Below are positions 23,359 to 32,058 of a stretch of DNA of 42,025 nucleotides, piece after piece. Made by a program: the position numbers and the translations under genes. Numbering within the stretch: the first letter of the stretch is position 1; each line of letters starts with the position of its first letter. Below the pieces are notes generated by a model that saw only the letters and a list, made by a program, of their open reading frames with translations, did not search any database and was not told the origin of the DNA. The stretch is from an uncultured Eubacteriales bacterium (GTDB taxonomy: Bacteria > Bacillota > Clostridia > Christensenellales > Aristaeellaceae): the NCBI GenBank assembly GCA_900542445.1, contig UQNN01000019.1, positions 1-42,025 of the forward strand. Reading direction: 5' to 3'.

Positions 23359-24669
23359 TTACTCGAAGATGATGTCATCCAGATTCAACTCGAGCTGAAC
23401 CTTCATGTCGGCCGTCGCTTCTTCCGGCGTGATCTGACCCAGTTCAAGCTGCACAATGTTGTTGTGGAGCAGGCTGGTGTAGGTGCTGAGACCATCAACG
23501 GACGGCTCAGTGATTGCGTAATCCGCCATATAGGTGGTATCCGCCACGATCGGATTGGTGGTGATGGCTTCCAGCTCGTTCGCAGCCTTCACGGAAGACA
23601 GCGTGAAAATCGTGTTGGCATGGTCAGCCAGCAGATCATAGGAGTTGTTGGCCAGCTCAGCAAACAGATCCTTGCAGATTTCCGGATACTTGGTGGAGGA
23701 GCAGATGCCCATGCCCTGCGGCCCAGCGATGACAAACGGCTTGTCATTGTACTGGGAAACCGGGAACATCATGAAGGCAACGTCGTCCGCAAAGGTCTGC
23801 GGATCCTTCTCAACCGCGTTAGCGACATAGGTGGAAGAATAAATCGGTCCATAGTAAGCGAAGCTCGTGCCGTCGCCCGCCATCTTGTTGATTGCAGGCC
23901 AGCCCTGCTGGCTCAAATCGTGCGGAGTGATTTCCAGCGTGTTAGCGGCGTCATAGATGAACTGGAAGAAACGCTTCACGCCTTCCTCGTTGAAGACCAG
24001 CGTGCCGTTTTCGTCGTAGTAGCGACCGCCGAGCGTCCGCATGACGTCCAGGAAGTCGTTGCCGGAGCCCGGACGATGGCACAGACCCCAAGTGCAGGCG
24101 CCGGCATTCTTCACATCCGTGCAGAGCTGCACGAAGTCTTCCCAAGTGAACTCGCCGGCAGCAACCTTCGCCGGAAGAGCCTCGGCTTCTTCCATGGTCC
24201 AGCCGTAGTTCACCAGCACCTGCTTATTGTAGTAGATAACGCGAACCGGCAGGTCAAACGGCATGGCATACGGCACGCCATCCACGGTGAACGAAGTGAA
24301 CGCGCCGTCTACAAAAGCGTCCTGATTCAGGTCGCTCAGGTCGAGCAGCATGCCGACAGCCGCCATGGTCGGCACATCGCTGACGGAGAAGATATCCGGG
24401 CAATCGCCGTTCTTGTAAGCGAAGATCAGGTTCTGACCATACTCGCCCCAGTCGATGCGCTGATAGTCCGTCTCGAACTCAATCTTGATGTTCTTGCCCT
24501 CGGCAGCATAACGCTCGTTGAGACGATCTGCGGCAGCGATGACAGAATTCGGGATCGTCACAAAATCGTAGTTGTGAGCGATCTTGAGCGTGATCGTCTC
24601 AGCAGAAGCGGCTGCGCAGACAGCCAGCATGAGCGTCAGCACGAGCAGGAACGAAAAACATTTCTTCAT
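23359..24669 (-). CDS. Extracellular solute-binding protein (UgpB type)
   Basis: A 436-residue family 1 solute-binding protein. Residues 1-23 are a signal peptide (cut near ASA/ETI); there is no lipobox cysteine at the cut site, which is unusual for a Gram-positive binding protein. Domain signs are NGDCPDIFSVSDVPTMAAVG and GVPYAMPFDLPVRVIYYNKQ, typical of UgpB-like proteins, plus PVSQYNDKPFVIAGPQG. First gene of the operon ugpB-ugpA-ugpE-ugpC-GDPD-PHP. With the GDPD next door the substrate is probably glycerol-3-phosphate or a glycerophosphodiester; that is context inference. Confidence 0.92.
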   Translation of the reverse strand: MKKCFSFLLVLTLMLAVCAAASAETITLKIAHNYDFVTIPNSVIAAADRLNERYAAEGKNIKIEFETDYQRIDWGEYGQNLIFAYKNGDCPDIFSVSDVPTMAAVGMLLDLSDLNQDAFVDGAFTSFTVDGVPYAMPFDLPVRVIYYNKQVLVNYGWTMEEAEALPAKVAAGEFTWEDFVQLCTDVKNAGACTWGLCHRPGSGNDFLDVMRTLGGRYYDENGTLVFNEEGVKRFFQFIYDAANTLEITPHDLSQQGWPAINKMAGDGTSFAYYGPIYSSTYVANAVEKDPQTFADDVAFMMFPVSQYNDKPFVIAGPQGMGICSSTKYPEICKDLFAELANNSYDLLADHANTIFTLSSVKAANELEAITTNPIVADTTYMADYAITEPSVDGLSTYTSLLHNNIVQLELGQITPEEATADMKVQLELNLDDIIFE

Positions 24670-24728
24670 TTCAAGTAGTCCTCTCCATGTCGTATTCTTG
24701 TTCTGAAGATAAACACCGAACGAAAATC

Positions 24729-24757
24729 ATTATATGCCTTTAATTGTGTGTTGTCAA
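24729..24757 (-). promoter_or_regulatory. Consensus promoter of the ugp-like operon
   Basis: On the minus strand a perfect TTGACA (24752-24757) and a perfect TATAAT (24729-24734) are 17 bases apart, about 60 bp before the ugpB start. A promoter this strong usually needs repression. Confidence 0.85.
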
Positions 24758-24770
24758 GCTGTCAACCAAA

Positions 24771-24784
24771 AACAACACGTTGTT
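24771..24784. promoter_or_regulatory. Operator-like inverted repeat upstream of the ugp-like promoter
   Basis: AACAAC-AC-GTTGTT, two 6-bp arms with a 2-bp centre, 13 bp upstream of the -35 element. A cre-like AGAAAAGCGCTTGGG (24806-24820) lies further upstream. Either could bind a regulator; neither is assigned. Confidence 0.4.
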
Positions 24785-24859
24785 TTTTTGTAAAGAATTG
24801 TTAAAGAAAAGCGCTTGGGAAAAGCTTTCTTTTTTTCAAAAGCGCGCTTCTCTTCCGCT

Positions 24860-25834
24860 TTATTTTTTCAAATACTCTCCGTTTACGATATCGCCCGGCG
24901 TATTAAGCGGTTCGCCCCGATCAAACGCCACGATATTGTGATAGACGTAATTCACCATGTTGATGTCGTTATCCTTGGTGTTGCCGCCCGCGTGCGCGCT
25001 GGCCACCACGTTATCCAGCGTCAGCAGGGGATGATCCTTGGGCAGCGGCTCATGCTCGTAAGTATCCAGCCCCGCCGTCGCGATTTTTCCCGTGGTCAGC
25101 GCATCAACCAGCGCCGCCTCGTCCACAATCGGGCCGCGCGCGGTGTTGATGAGCATCGCCGTCGGCTTCATCTTCGCAAACTGCGCCGCGCCGATCATGC
25201 CGCGCGTTTCCTCGTTGAGCGGACAGTGAATCGTGAAGATATCGCTCTCCTTGAGCAGCGTGTCGAAATCGACGAAGCGATAGCCGAACTGTTCTTCCTG
25301 CTCAGGCTGGCGCACGATGTCGTAGTAGATGACGTTCGCGCCGAAAGCCGATGCCAGCGCCGCAACCTTTTTGCCGATGTGGCCCAGACCCAGCACGCCG
25401 ACCGTCTTCCCTTTTATCATAAACGAACGGCCAAAATACTCGGTTCGCGGCCAATGCCCCACGCGCAGCTGGCGGTTGATTTGCAGCAGGTTGCGATAGC
25501 CCGCCAGCATCAGCATGATGGCCAGCTCCGCCACAATGCCGGAATTGACGCCCGGACAGGTCGCAATCGGGATGCCGCGTTCGCCCCATGCCTTGAGATC
25601 CACATGGTCAAACCCCGCGCCCCAGCGCTGCCAGAATTTGACGTTCGGGGTGTGGTTGATGATATCCGGATCGATATCCAGTCGGGAAATCAGGTATTCG
25701 CAGTCCGCCAGATTGCCGTAAGCCTCCGGAGAGAGCGCGTCCACCAGTTCAAATCCTTCCGGCACGTTCTCATGCAACGCGTCGTATGCGCCCGGAAAAT
25801 AAATGCCGACAAGGCCGATTTTTTTCGTCTTCAT
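24860..25834 (-). CDS. D-2-hydroxyacid dehydrogenase (NAD-dependent)
   Basis: A 324-residue D-isomer-specific 2-hydroxyacid dehydrogenase. The Rossmann motif VGVLGLGHIGKK sits near residue 146. Catalytic residues are visible: Arg in INTARGPIVDE, Glu in DTYEHEP, His in ASAHAGG. It interconverts a 2-oxoacid and a D-2-hydroxyacid. The gene starts 6 bp after the TAXI binding-protein stop, so it is co-transcribed with the TRAP importer and probably handles its substrate (a 2-hydroxy- or 2-oxo-acid). The exact substrate cannot be read from sequence. After the stop codon there is no strong terminator before the ugp-like control region. Confidence 0.92.
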   Translation of the reverse strand: MKTKKIGLVGIYFPGAYDALHENVPEGFELVDALSPEAYGNLADCEYLISRLDIDPDIINHTPNVKFWQRWGAGFDHVDLKAWGERGIPIATCPGVNSGIVAELAIMLMLAGYRNLLQINRQLRVGHWPRTEYFGRSFMIKGKTVGVLGLGHIGKKVAALASAFGANVIYYDIVRQPEQEEQFGYRFVDFDTLLKESDIFTIHCPLNEETRGMIGAAQFAKMKPTAMLINTARGPIVDEAALVDALTTGKIATAGLDTYEHEPLPKDHPLLTLDNVVASAHAGGNTKDNDINMVNYVYHNIVAFDRGEPLNTPGDIVNGEYLKK

Positions 25835-25840
25835 GAATGA

Positions 25841-26788
25841 TTACTCCAACACGCCAACTTCGCGATAGTACCGCGCCGCGCCTTCGTGAATCGGCACGCC
25901 CGCCAGATCGGTGCAGGCCGCTTCAAGGCTGGCCTTTTTCAGCGCCGCATGCGTCTCGGTGAGGTAATCCCAGTTCTCCCAGAAGGTCTTGGTCATCTGG
26001 TAGACGGTTTCTTCATCCACATCGGCGTTGATGAACAGGGTGAGCTTCACCGCGGAGGTCGGCACATCTTCGTCCTGACCCGCGTAGGTGCCTGCCGGGA
26101 TGGTGTAGCTCGCGTACCATGGATAGTTGACCTTGAGCGCCTCGACGGTCTCCGCCGGAATCGGCAAAATCTTCGCGTCGGTGGTGGTCATGATCTGGGT
26201 GACGGCCGCGTTCGGCGTGCCGGCCATGACCCAAACGCCATCAAGCTGCTTATTGCTGATCGCGTCGGCAGATTCGCTCGTGCCCATGTATTCGGCCTTG
26301 AGGTCGTCGAGCGTCTTGCCCAGCAGGGAGAGATGCACAGTCGCCTCATCGACGGTCGTAGAGCCCGCCGCGCCGACGGAGATGTGTTTGCCGACCAGAT
26401 CCTCCAGCGACTCGATGCCGCTGTCCTTGGTCACGACGACCTGATTCGGGTTATAGTAGAGGCCCGCGAAAATGCGCAGGTTCTCGTTCGGATAGCCCTC
26501 AAAGCTGTCCGTGCCCTGCTGCGCCTGATAGACGAGGTTCGCGTTGGCGATGCCGATCTGCGCCTCGCCGTCCAGCGCCTGATTCAGGTTATCGATACCG
26601 CCGCCGGAAGGCGTGGCGGTCGCGCGCATGCCCTCGATGTTGTCGTTCCACAGCTGGCAGACGGTCGCACTAATCGGGTAGAACGTGGAAGACGTGCCTG
26701 CGGTGACAAAATTGATGTCTGCGGCAAGCGCGCTCGACGCGCCCATAACGGTTGCCGTGCAGAGCGCGGCGGCAAGCATTTTTTTCAT
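25841..26788 (-). CDS. TAXI family TRAP transporter solute-binding protein
   Basis: A 315-residue exported binding protein of the TRAP-associated extracytoplasmic immunogenic (TAXI) family. Residues 1-22 are the signal peptide (cut at ALA/ADI). Typical features are FVTAGTSSTFYPISATVCQLW, the GGGIDNLNQAL segment, IGIANANL, and VGAAGSTTVDEATVHL. I start at the ATG at 26788 (MKKMLAAAL) because AAGGAG lies 8 bases upstream; the in-frame ATG at 26806 would place that Shine-Dalgarno inside the gene. It serves the fused permease encoded 190 bp upstream. An AATCGATT box (26850-26857) in the gap resembles the livJ operators. Confidence 0.92.
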   Translation of the reverse strand: MKKMLAAALCTATVMGASSALAADINFVTAGTSSTFYPISATVCQLWNDNIEGMRATATPSGGGIDNLNQALDGEAQIGIANANLVYQAQQGTDSFEGYPNENLRIFAGLYYNPNQVVVTKDSGIESLEDLVGKHISVGAAGSTTVDEATVHLSLLGKTLDDLKAEYMGTSESADAISNKQLDGVWVMAGTPNAAVTQIMTTTDAKILPIPAETVEALKVNYPWYASYTIPAGTYAGQDEDVPTSAVKLTLFINADVDEETVYQMTKTFWENWDYLTETHAALKKASLEAACTDLAGVPIHEGAARYYREVGVLE

Positions 26789-26893
26789 AGTCGGATTCTC
26801 CTTCATTCCTTTTGTTTATTCTGATGCTGATTTCTCCGTTCAGCATAGGAATCGATTTGAACGATTTCAGCCCGTTCCAACGCGAGAAGCGAT

Positions 26894-26942
26894 CGGGGCT
26901 TTGCCCCAAACCCCGGCAGGGAACTGAGTTTCCTGCACCTTC
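26894..26942 (-). repeat. Dispersed intergenic double-hairpin repeat, copy 1
   Basis: On the minus strand this reads GGTGCAGGAAACTCAG, then TTCCCTGCCGGGGTTT, then GGGGCAAAGCCCCG: two back-to-back hairpins, GCAGGAA/TTCCCTGC and GGGGC/GCCCC. A close copy in the opposite orientation is at 36397-36446. Both are preceded by a CGC(A/T)AAGCG palindrome and a GAAGG stretch. It sits in the 189-bp gap between the TRAP permease and its binding protein. Confidence 0.75.
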
Positions 26943-26977
26943 CGTTTCGCTTTGCGGCGGTTTAAACAGGCAATTCG

Positions 26978-28969
26978 TCAGGCGGCGACAGGTTTCATTT
27001 TCGAGAGCACGGCGCGGTCAAGAACGACTTCCGCCGCGATAAGCACAAGCGCCGCGATATCGGTCGCAAACGTCGGATTGACAAAGAGCAGGCCGCCCGC
27101 AATCAGCATCACGCGGGTGACGAGCCGAAGCGCCGTCGCGCCGGTGCTGTATTTCTGCATCGGCAGGCCGGAAAGGCCTTCCGCAATCGCGAGCACGCCA
27201 ATCGTCGCCGTCGCGAACGTGCGGATCGTTTCAGACACGGCTACGCCCTCCGTGCTGCCATAGAGCAGCACCGGGTTATTGAGAAAGAAGAACGGCAGGA
27301 TGAAACCCGCAATGCCCAGCTTCATCGCGATCAGCGAGGTTTTGGTCATGTTGCTGTCCGCGATGCCCGCGGCGACATAGCTGCTCATCGCAACGGGCGG
27401 GGTGATGTTGGACAGGCAGGCATAAATCAGACAGAACATGTTCGCCGCCATCTCCGTCGCGCCCACACCGCGCAGCACGGGCACGGCCACGACGTACACG
27501 ATGACATACGCCGCCACACCCGGCACGCCCATGCCGAGGATGATGGACATGATCATCACCATCAGGCCGCCGAGGAACAGATGGCCGTCGCCGACCACGC
27601 GCAGAATCAGGTTGCCGAAGTTCAGGCCAAGGCTGGTCATGTTGACCGAGCCGATGATTACGCCGATGATGATGCAGCTGATGCCCACGCCGATGGCGCT
27701 GCGGCTGCCCTCCACGGTCGCCCGCACGATGGTTTCCAGATCCATGCGCGTTTCCTTCCGGATCCACGACACGGGAATGGTCACGAAAATCGCGATAATC
27801 GCGGCAAACAGCGGCGTATAACCGGTAAACATCAGCGCCAGCAGCACAACCAGCGGAATAAGCAGATGGCCGCGCTCCCGGAGCACCTTGCCCGCCTGGG
27901 GAATATTTTCTTTGGACAGGCCGGACAGGCCGAGACGCTTGGCTTCCAGATGCACCGAATAAAGCAGAGAGAGATAATACAGAAACGCCGGAATGGCCGC
28001 CGCCAGCATCACCTTGGTGTAGCTGACGCACATGAACTCCGCCATGACGAAGCCGACCGCGCCCATGATCGGCGGGGTGAACTGGCCGCCCGTTGACGCG
28101 ACGGCCTCAACCGCCGCGGCAAAATCCTTTTTATAGCCCGTCTTTTTCATCAGCGGAATGGTGATCGTGCCGGTCGTGGCCACGTTGGCAATGGCCGAAC
28201 CGTTGATCATGCCCATCAGCGCGGAGGCGATAACCGCCACCTTGGCCGGGCCGCCGGGGGTCTGGCCCACCAGCGTCAGCGCAATGTCGTTGATGAACTG
28301 GGAAAATCCGCTGTATTTGAGGAACGCGCCGAAGAGCACAAACACAAAAATATACGTGGCCGAAACGCCTGCGCCCGTGCCGAGCACGCCGTTGGTATCC
28401 CATACCAGCGCCTTAATCACGCGCTTGAGCGTAAAGGCGCTCGTGCCGAACGTGCCGGGAATGTACCTGCCCCACACGGCAAAATACGACAGGAAAATCA
28501 GCGCGATGATGGCGAGGTTGCCGCTTGCGCGCCGCGCCGCTTCAAACGCGACGACCAGGCAGACCACGCCGACCCACACATCCGTGCTGTTCAGCCGCCC
28601 CGTTCTGGCAATCACGTCGTATCGCATGAACAGATAGCCGTAGCTGAGAATCGCCGCGGCAATCAGCGCGATATCCCAGACCGGCATCAATCTGCGGCGG
28701 CGGCGCTCCTTTTTAAACGTCGGGTACAGGGTAAACGCCAGCGGCAGCAGGAACATGATATGCGCCGTGCGCAGCTTGACCGCGCCGAGCGTGCCGAACA
28801 TGTTCGCCCAAACCTGAAACACGGCCCAAATCAGCAGCACGGCCGTGAGCGTCTTTTCCATCGGGCCGACATACACGCGCAGACGGCTGTCGGCATCCTT
28901 TTCTTCCACCAGTTTTTGTGCTTTATCGTCAAGCTCTGTCTGCGAGACGATCTTCTCCGGTTCTTCCAT
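26978..28969 (-). CDS. TRAP transporter fused permease (4TM-12TM)
   Basis: A 663-residue membrane protein fusing the small DctQ-like and large DctM-like TRAP subunits, the form normally paired with TAXI binding proteins. A cytoplasmic N-terminus (1-36) is followed by about 4 spans (to about 150) and then the 12-span part, with the typical GGQFTPPIMGAVGFVMAEF and GMGVPGVAAYVIVYVVAVP segments and the ITPPVAMSSYVAAGIA motif. TRAP systems import organic acids driven by a sodium or proton gradient. First gene of a three-gene unit: permease, binding protein, D-2-hydroxyacid dehydrogenase. It has its own TTGACA promoter. Confidence 0.93.
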   Translation of the reverse strand: MEEPEKIVSQTELDDKAQKLVEEKDADSRLRVYVGPMEKTLTAVLLIWAVFQVWANMFGTLGAVKLRTAHIMFLLPLAFTLYPTFKKERRRRRLMPVWDIALIAAAILSYGYLFMRYDVIARTGRLNSTDVWVGVVCLVVAFEAARRASGNLAIIALIFLSYFAVWGRYIPGTFGTSAFTLKRVIKALVWDTNGVLGTGAGVSATYIFVFVLFGAFLKYSGFSQFINDIALTLVGQTPGGPAKVAVIASALMGMINGSAIANVATTGTITIPLMKKTGYKKDFAAAVEAVASTGGQFTPPIMGAVGFVMAEFMCVSYTKVMLAAAIPAFLYYLSLLYSVHLEAKRLGLSGLSKENIPQAGKVLRERGHLLIPLVVLLALMFTGYTPLFAAIIAIFVTIPVSWIRKETRMDLETIVRATVEGSRSAIGVGISCIIIGVIIGSVNMTSLGLNFGNLILRVVGDGHLFLGGLMVMIMSIILGMGVPGVAAYVIVYVVAVPVLRGVGATEMAANMFCLIYACLSNITPPVAMSSYVAAGIADSNMTKTSLIAMKLGIAGFILPFFFLNNPVLLYGSTEGVAVSETIRTFATATIGVLAIAEGLSGLPMQKYSTGATALRLVTRVMLIAGGLLFVNPTFATDIAALVLIAAEVVLDRAVLSKMKPVAA

Positions 28970-29014
28970 ACGTTCTCCTCCGGTGCGCGGCTGACCGCGC
29001 TGAATTCGGGTATC

Positions 29015-29044
29015 AGTGTATCACATTTTGCAACATTTTGTCAA
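29015..29044 (-). promoter_or_regulatory. Promoter of the TRAP operon
   Basis: On the minus strand TTGACA (29039-29044) and TACACT (29015-29020) are 18 bases apart, 45 bp before the permease start. ATTTTG is repeated directly inside the spacer. Confidence 0.65.
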
Positions 29045-29074
29045 CGTGCATGCGGTTTTTCTTCCAAACCTTTC

Positions 29075-29108
29075 AAAAAACCGCTCTTCCCCGACCGGGG
29101 AAAAGCGG
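29075..29108 (-). terminator. Terminator after the peptidoglycan-binding protein gene
   Basis: On the minus strand CCGCTTTTCCCC and GGGGAAGAGCGG pair (11-12 bp) around GGTC, followed by TTTTTTGAAAG. It closes the sortase-HAD-PGBD gene group. Confidence 0.88.
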
Positions 29109-29141
29109 CTTGATAAAGGTTTAAAAGTTTTGGATCGCGGC

Positions 29142-29996
29142 TTAACGGGTTTCGACCAGCGCCGTCTCGCCCAGCAGCATCACGCTCACGCCGAGCTTAT
29201 CCATCATCACGTCGTTTAAATAGGCTTCGCCCGCGTAGGCATACACGCGCTGGCTGTCGTCGGAAAGCAGAATCACGCCGTCCACAATCGCCAGCGCATT
29301 TTCGCACAGGCCGTCGCTTCCATCCGTCATCACGGCCATCTGCGCGCCCGTTTCCTGCTGCACCAGCTGCCATCCGCCGTTTCCGTCGTATGCGCAGTCA
29401 TAATCAAGGCGCTCCATCACCCCGACGAGCGGATACAGCGTCTCGCCCGTCTCGGTCTGGCCGACGGCCAAACGGATATTCTGCCCGTTGATGCTGAAAT
29501 CCATCTCGCGCATCGCGAACGGCGCATGCTCCATATCGGGCGTGGCTGTGGGCGCAGGCGTGGGCACGGGCGTCGCCGTCGGAACCGACGTAGGCGTCGG
29601 GCTGGGCGTGGAGCTGGGCGTCGGCGTAGGCAGGGCGATCACATCGTCGCCAAAAAGCGCCGCGAGGGTCTGCGGACCGACCTTGCCGTCGATCTTTTCC
29701 AGCTTATGCGCCCGCTGAAACGCGCGCACGGCCTTCTGCGTTTGCAGACCGAATTTGCCGTCCACGTCCCCGTCCAGATAGCCCAAATCGTAAAGCCGCT
29801 GCTGCATCAGCCGCACGTCGTCGCCCTCCAGCCCGCGCATCAGAATGCGCTCGCCGAGGTGCGCCGCGTCCATTTCCTCCGCCGTCACGACCGGCGGCGT
29901 CCATGCGGCTTCGGCCGCCGTCGCCTCGGCCTGCGCCGAAAGCGGCAGCGCCAGCAGCAGGGCCGCGCCCAAAGCGGCGAGGTATCGATTGTTCAT
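29142..29996 (-). CDS. Secreted peptidoglycan-binding protein
   Basis: A 284-residue exported protein. Residues 1-22 are a signal peptide (LGAALLLALPLSAQAEA). Residues about 45-105 are a PG_binding_1 domain (LEGDDVRLMQQRLYDLGYLD, then GLQTQKAVRAFQRAHKL and VGPQTLAALFG). A Pro/Thr-rich wall-spanning linker follows (about 112-152). The C-terminal 130 residues resemble the copper-amine-oxidase-N/stalk-type fold (ISINGQNIRLAVGQ-like opening, LYPLVGVMERLDYDC) used as a non-catalytic surface domain; that assignment is tentative. No catalytic residues are seen. I start at 29996 (GGAGGAAG 6 bases upstream). Last gene after sortase and HAD. Confidence 0.8.
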   Translation of the reverse strand: MNNRYLAALGAALLLALPLSAQAEATAAEAAWTPPVVTAEEMDAAHLGERILMRGLEGDDVRLMQQRLYDLGYLDGDVDGKFGLQTQKAVRAFQRAHKLEKIDGKVGPQTLAALFGDDVIALPTPTPSSTPSPTPTSVPTATPVPTPAPTATPDMEHAPFAMREMDFSINGQNIRLAVGQTETGETLYPLVGVMERLDYDCAYDGNGGWQLVQQETGAQMAVMTDGSDGLCENALAIVDGVILLSDDSQRVYAYAGEAYLNDVMMDKLGVSVMLLGETALVETR

Positions 29997-30022
29997 GTTT
30001 CTTCCTCCGTCTGAGAAATTAC

Positions 30023-30670
30023 TCATAAAAAGAAACGATCCATCATGCCTTTTTCGTGCATATGAAAGCCGTTGATGCCCAATTTCATCGCGCCCTCCAC
30101 GTTGGGCAGGGTATCGTCAATGAACAGCGTGCGCTCAGGCGTAAGCGCGCAGTCGGCAATCAGCTTTTCATAGATTTCCTTCTCCGGCTTGACAAAATGA
30201 CATGCAGAGGAAATCACGCCGCCGTCGAACAGGTCGCCAAATTCATTCGCAAATTTCTCGCGCATGCGCCGATAGCCTTCGCGCGGATAATTGCTCAGCA
30301 GATAGAGCCGCTTGCCCGCCCGGCGGCAGCGCCGCGCGGCGCGGAATCCTTCGTCGATCGGCGTTTTCAGCTCGATCCATCCGGTAAGCGCGCGCATGTA
30401 ATCCTCGTATTCGCCGCCGAAACGCTCCACAAGCTTCTGCGCCGCGTCGGCATATTCCATCGTGCCGCGGTCAAAATTTTCCCAGAATGGGCCCCGATAG
30501 ACGCGCGCCATCATATCCCGCTGCTTCTGCTCGTCGCCGGGGAAAAGCTGCTTCAGAAAATCATTCGGCGCATATCGGATCAAAATGTTGCCGATGTCGA
30601 ACACCACCGCGTCCACGCGGTGCCACGGCATGGTTTCGTATTCAAGATCGAATCGGATTCCGTTTTCCAT
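30023..30670 (-). CDS. HAD-superfamily hydrolase (subclass IA)
   Basis: A 215-residue cytoplasmic HAD-like phosphatase. Motif I is VVFDIGNIL, where the usual DxDxT reads D-I-G, as in many HAD-IA members such as YihX (DLGNVL). Motif II is LYLLSNYP, motif III the Lys in VKPEKEIYE, motif IV LFIDDTLPNVEGA. YihX-like enzymes act on sugar phosphates such as glucose-1-phosphate; the substrate here is not known. The ATG at 30670 has AAAGGAG 8 bases upstream; a longer frame to 30748 would overlap the sortase stop and lacks such a site. It lies 74 bp after the sortase and 26 bp before the peptidoglycan-binding protein. Confidence 0.88.
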   Translation of the reverse strand: MENGIRFDLEYETMPWHRVDAVVFDIGNILIRYAPNDFLKQLFPGDEQKQRDMMARVYRGPFWENFDRGTMEYADAAQKLVERFGGEYEDYMRALTGWIELKTPIDEGFRAARRCRRAGKRLYLLSNYPREGYRRMREKFANEFGDLFDGGVISSACHFVKPEKEIYEKLIADCALTPERTLFIDDTLPNVEGAMKLGINGFHMHEKGMMDRFFL

Positions 30671-30744
30671 TTTCTGCGCTCCTTTTTGCTTGCTGATGAA
30701 TGGGCCGCACAACGCCTTCAGCCGTCTTTGCTGACGAAAGGCGT

Positions 30745-32025
30745 TCATTGTCTGACGGCCATGTTGACGATTTCCCGCAGGCTCGCCGTTTTTTCGCCCT
30801 CGCGCTGTCTGCGGGCGAGAATGACCAGCCTGTCTTCATCCAGACAGGTGGACAGGGTCAGCAGCGCGTCCGTCGGCTTGACGTCCATCGGAATGGCGTA
30901 CAGTGACGCCAACTCCACCCGGCGGATATACCGCTCAAATTTCTCGTCGCTTTTAAACGTGGGATGGGCAAAATATTCCACAAAGCGATCATCCCCAATA
31001 TCCAGCGAAACGTCCAGCACCGCGAAGACAACGTATCGCTCCTGATGCCAAAGCGTGCTGAAATCGATGAACGCATGCGCTTTGAGGTATTCCAGGTTCT
31101 TTTCATACTGCGCCAGCCTGCCGAACATCGTGCCATCCTTCATGTTGTGGCCATGCAGCAGCAGGTTTTGCGTTCGTTCGGTCATCGGATGGTTTTCATC
31201 GAGAAAAATCGTGCCCGCCGTGGATTTGTTTTTGTTGAAATCGTGCGTCAGATAGTAGCTGTTGTCTCGATAGACCACCGGCAGGTCGAGCACATTGTCA
31301 ATCGATATCCACGCCACAAGGTCGTGGTTCTGCGCGTGCAGCGTCTCCATCTGCGCCAGCGGCTTGCCGCCCATCGCGTGATACACGGTGGATTTGACCG
31401 CGTCCTTCGCGGGTGCGGCGGTCGGCTCCGCCGCCGGAGCCTGCGTCGGGTTCTCCGTCTCGACCGGCGTCGGTTCGGGCGTCTGTGCCGGTTCAGCCGT
31501 CTGCGCATCTTCGGCCTGCACCTCCGCGCTGTGCAGGGCGGAAAGCCGGGCTTCCAACCGGCGCGTCTGCACATAGCGCTCCCCGAAACCCGCCAGCTGA
31601 TACGCGCTCCACAGCGCCACGCAGGCAAATACCGTCATCGCAGCCTGTCGCGCCGTCACACGGAAAGCACGCTGCTTTCTGCGCCTGCCGATGGAAAATC
31701 CGCCAAGCTGTTCTTCCCGCTCCGCCTGCTTTTCCCGTTTTCGCCTGTCAGCCCGCCTTCTGGCGCGCGTTAAGGCCAGCCGAGCCTGAAACAAGCCGTG
31801 TTCGGCCTGTTTCAAACCGCGCCGGGCGTATTTTTTCGCCAAATTCAGCGCACGACCGCGCGGCTTTATCTTTCGCTTGGGCTGTCGGCCAGACGGCTTG
31901 GCCGTCGCCTGTAAATCGGGAATGGGGGACGGCTGTTCCCTGATTTCGTTTTCGGAAGGGAAAACGGGCTGCGGCGGTCTGCGCTTGTGCTGCTGCGGCC
32001 TGCGATAACGCCTCTGTTCGCCCAT
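30745..32025 (-). CDS. srtB: Class B sortase with long basic N-terminal tail
   Basis: A 426-residue sortase B, longer than the usual 220-290. Residues 1-125 are an Arg/Lys-rich cytoplasmic tail with many RR/KR pairs (GEQRRYRRPQQHKRR; RARRRADRRKREKQAE). The single membrane span is about 127-146. A coiled and Pro/Thr/Glu-rich stalk covers 150-210. The catalytic domain starts near 225: His293 in LLLHGHNM, Cys394 in LSTCLDEDR and Arg399. No sorting-signal substrate is encoded next to it; downstream are a HAD phosphatase and a secreted peptidoglycan-binding protein. The ATG at 32025 follows GGGGGAG; an upstream frame to 32160 would cross the leader hairpin and the glgB stop. Confidence 0.9.
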   Translation of the reverse strand: MGEQRRYRRPQQHKRRPPQPVFPSENEIREQPSPIPDLQATAKPSGRQPKRKIKPRGRALNLAKKYARRGLKQAEHGLFQARLALTRARRRADRRKREKQAEREEQLGGFSIGRRRKQRAFRVTARQAAMTVFACVALWSAYQLAGFGERYVQTRRLEARLSALHSAEVQAEDAQTAEPAQTPEPTPVETENPTQAPAAEPTAAPAKDAVKSTVYHAMGGKPLAQMETLHAQNHDLVAWISIDNVLDLPVVYRDNSYYLTHDFNKNKSTAGTIFLDENHPMTERTQNLLLHGHNMKDGTMFGRLAQYEKNLEYLKAHAFIDFSTLWHQERYVVFAVLDVSLDIGDDRFVEYFAHPTFKSDEKFERYIRRVELASLYAIPMDVKPTDALLTLSTCLDEDRLVILARRQREGEKTASLREIVNMAVRQ

Positions 32026-32058
32026 CTGCTCTCCCCCGATTCCATCGCTTCGATAAAC

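Noticed and set aside
22492..24678. 728-residue plus-strand frame opposite ugpA and ugpB
   Set aside because: Shadow of two well-supported transport genes; the product is basic and low in recognisable motifs.
24803..24820. CcpA cre site upstream of the ugp-like operon
   Set aside because: Only part of the cre consensus fits, and it lies well upstream of the -35; left as a weak possibility only.
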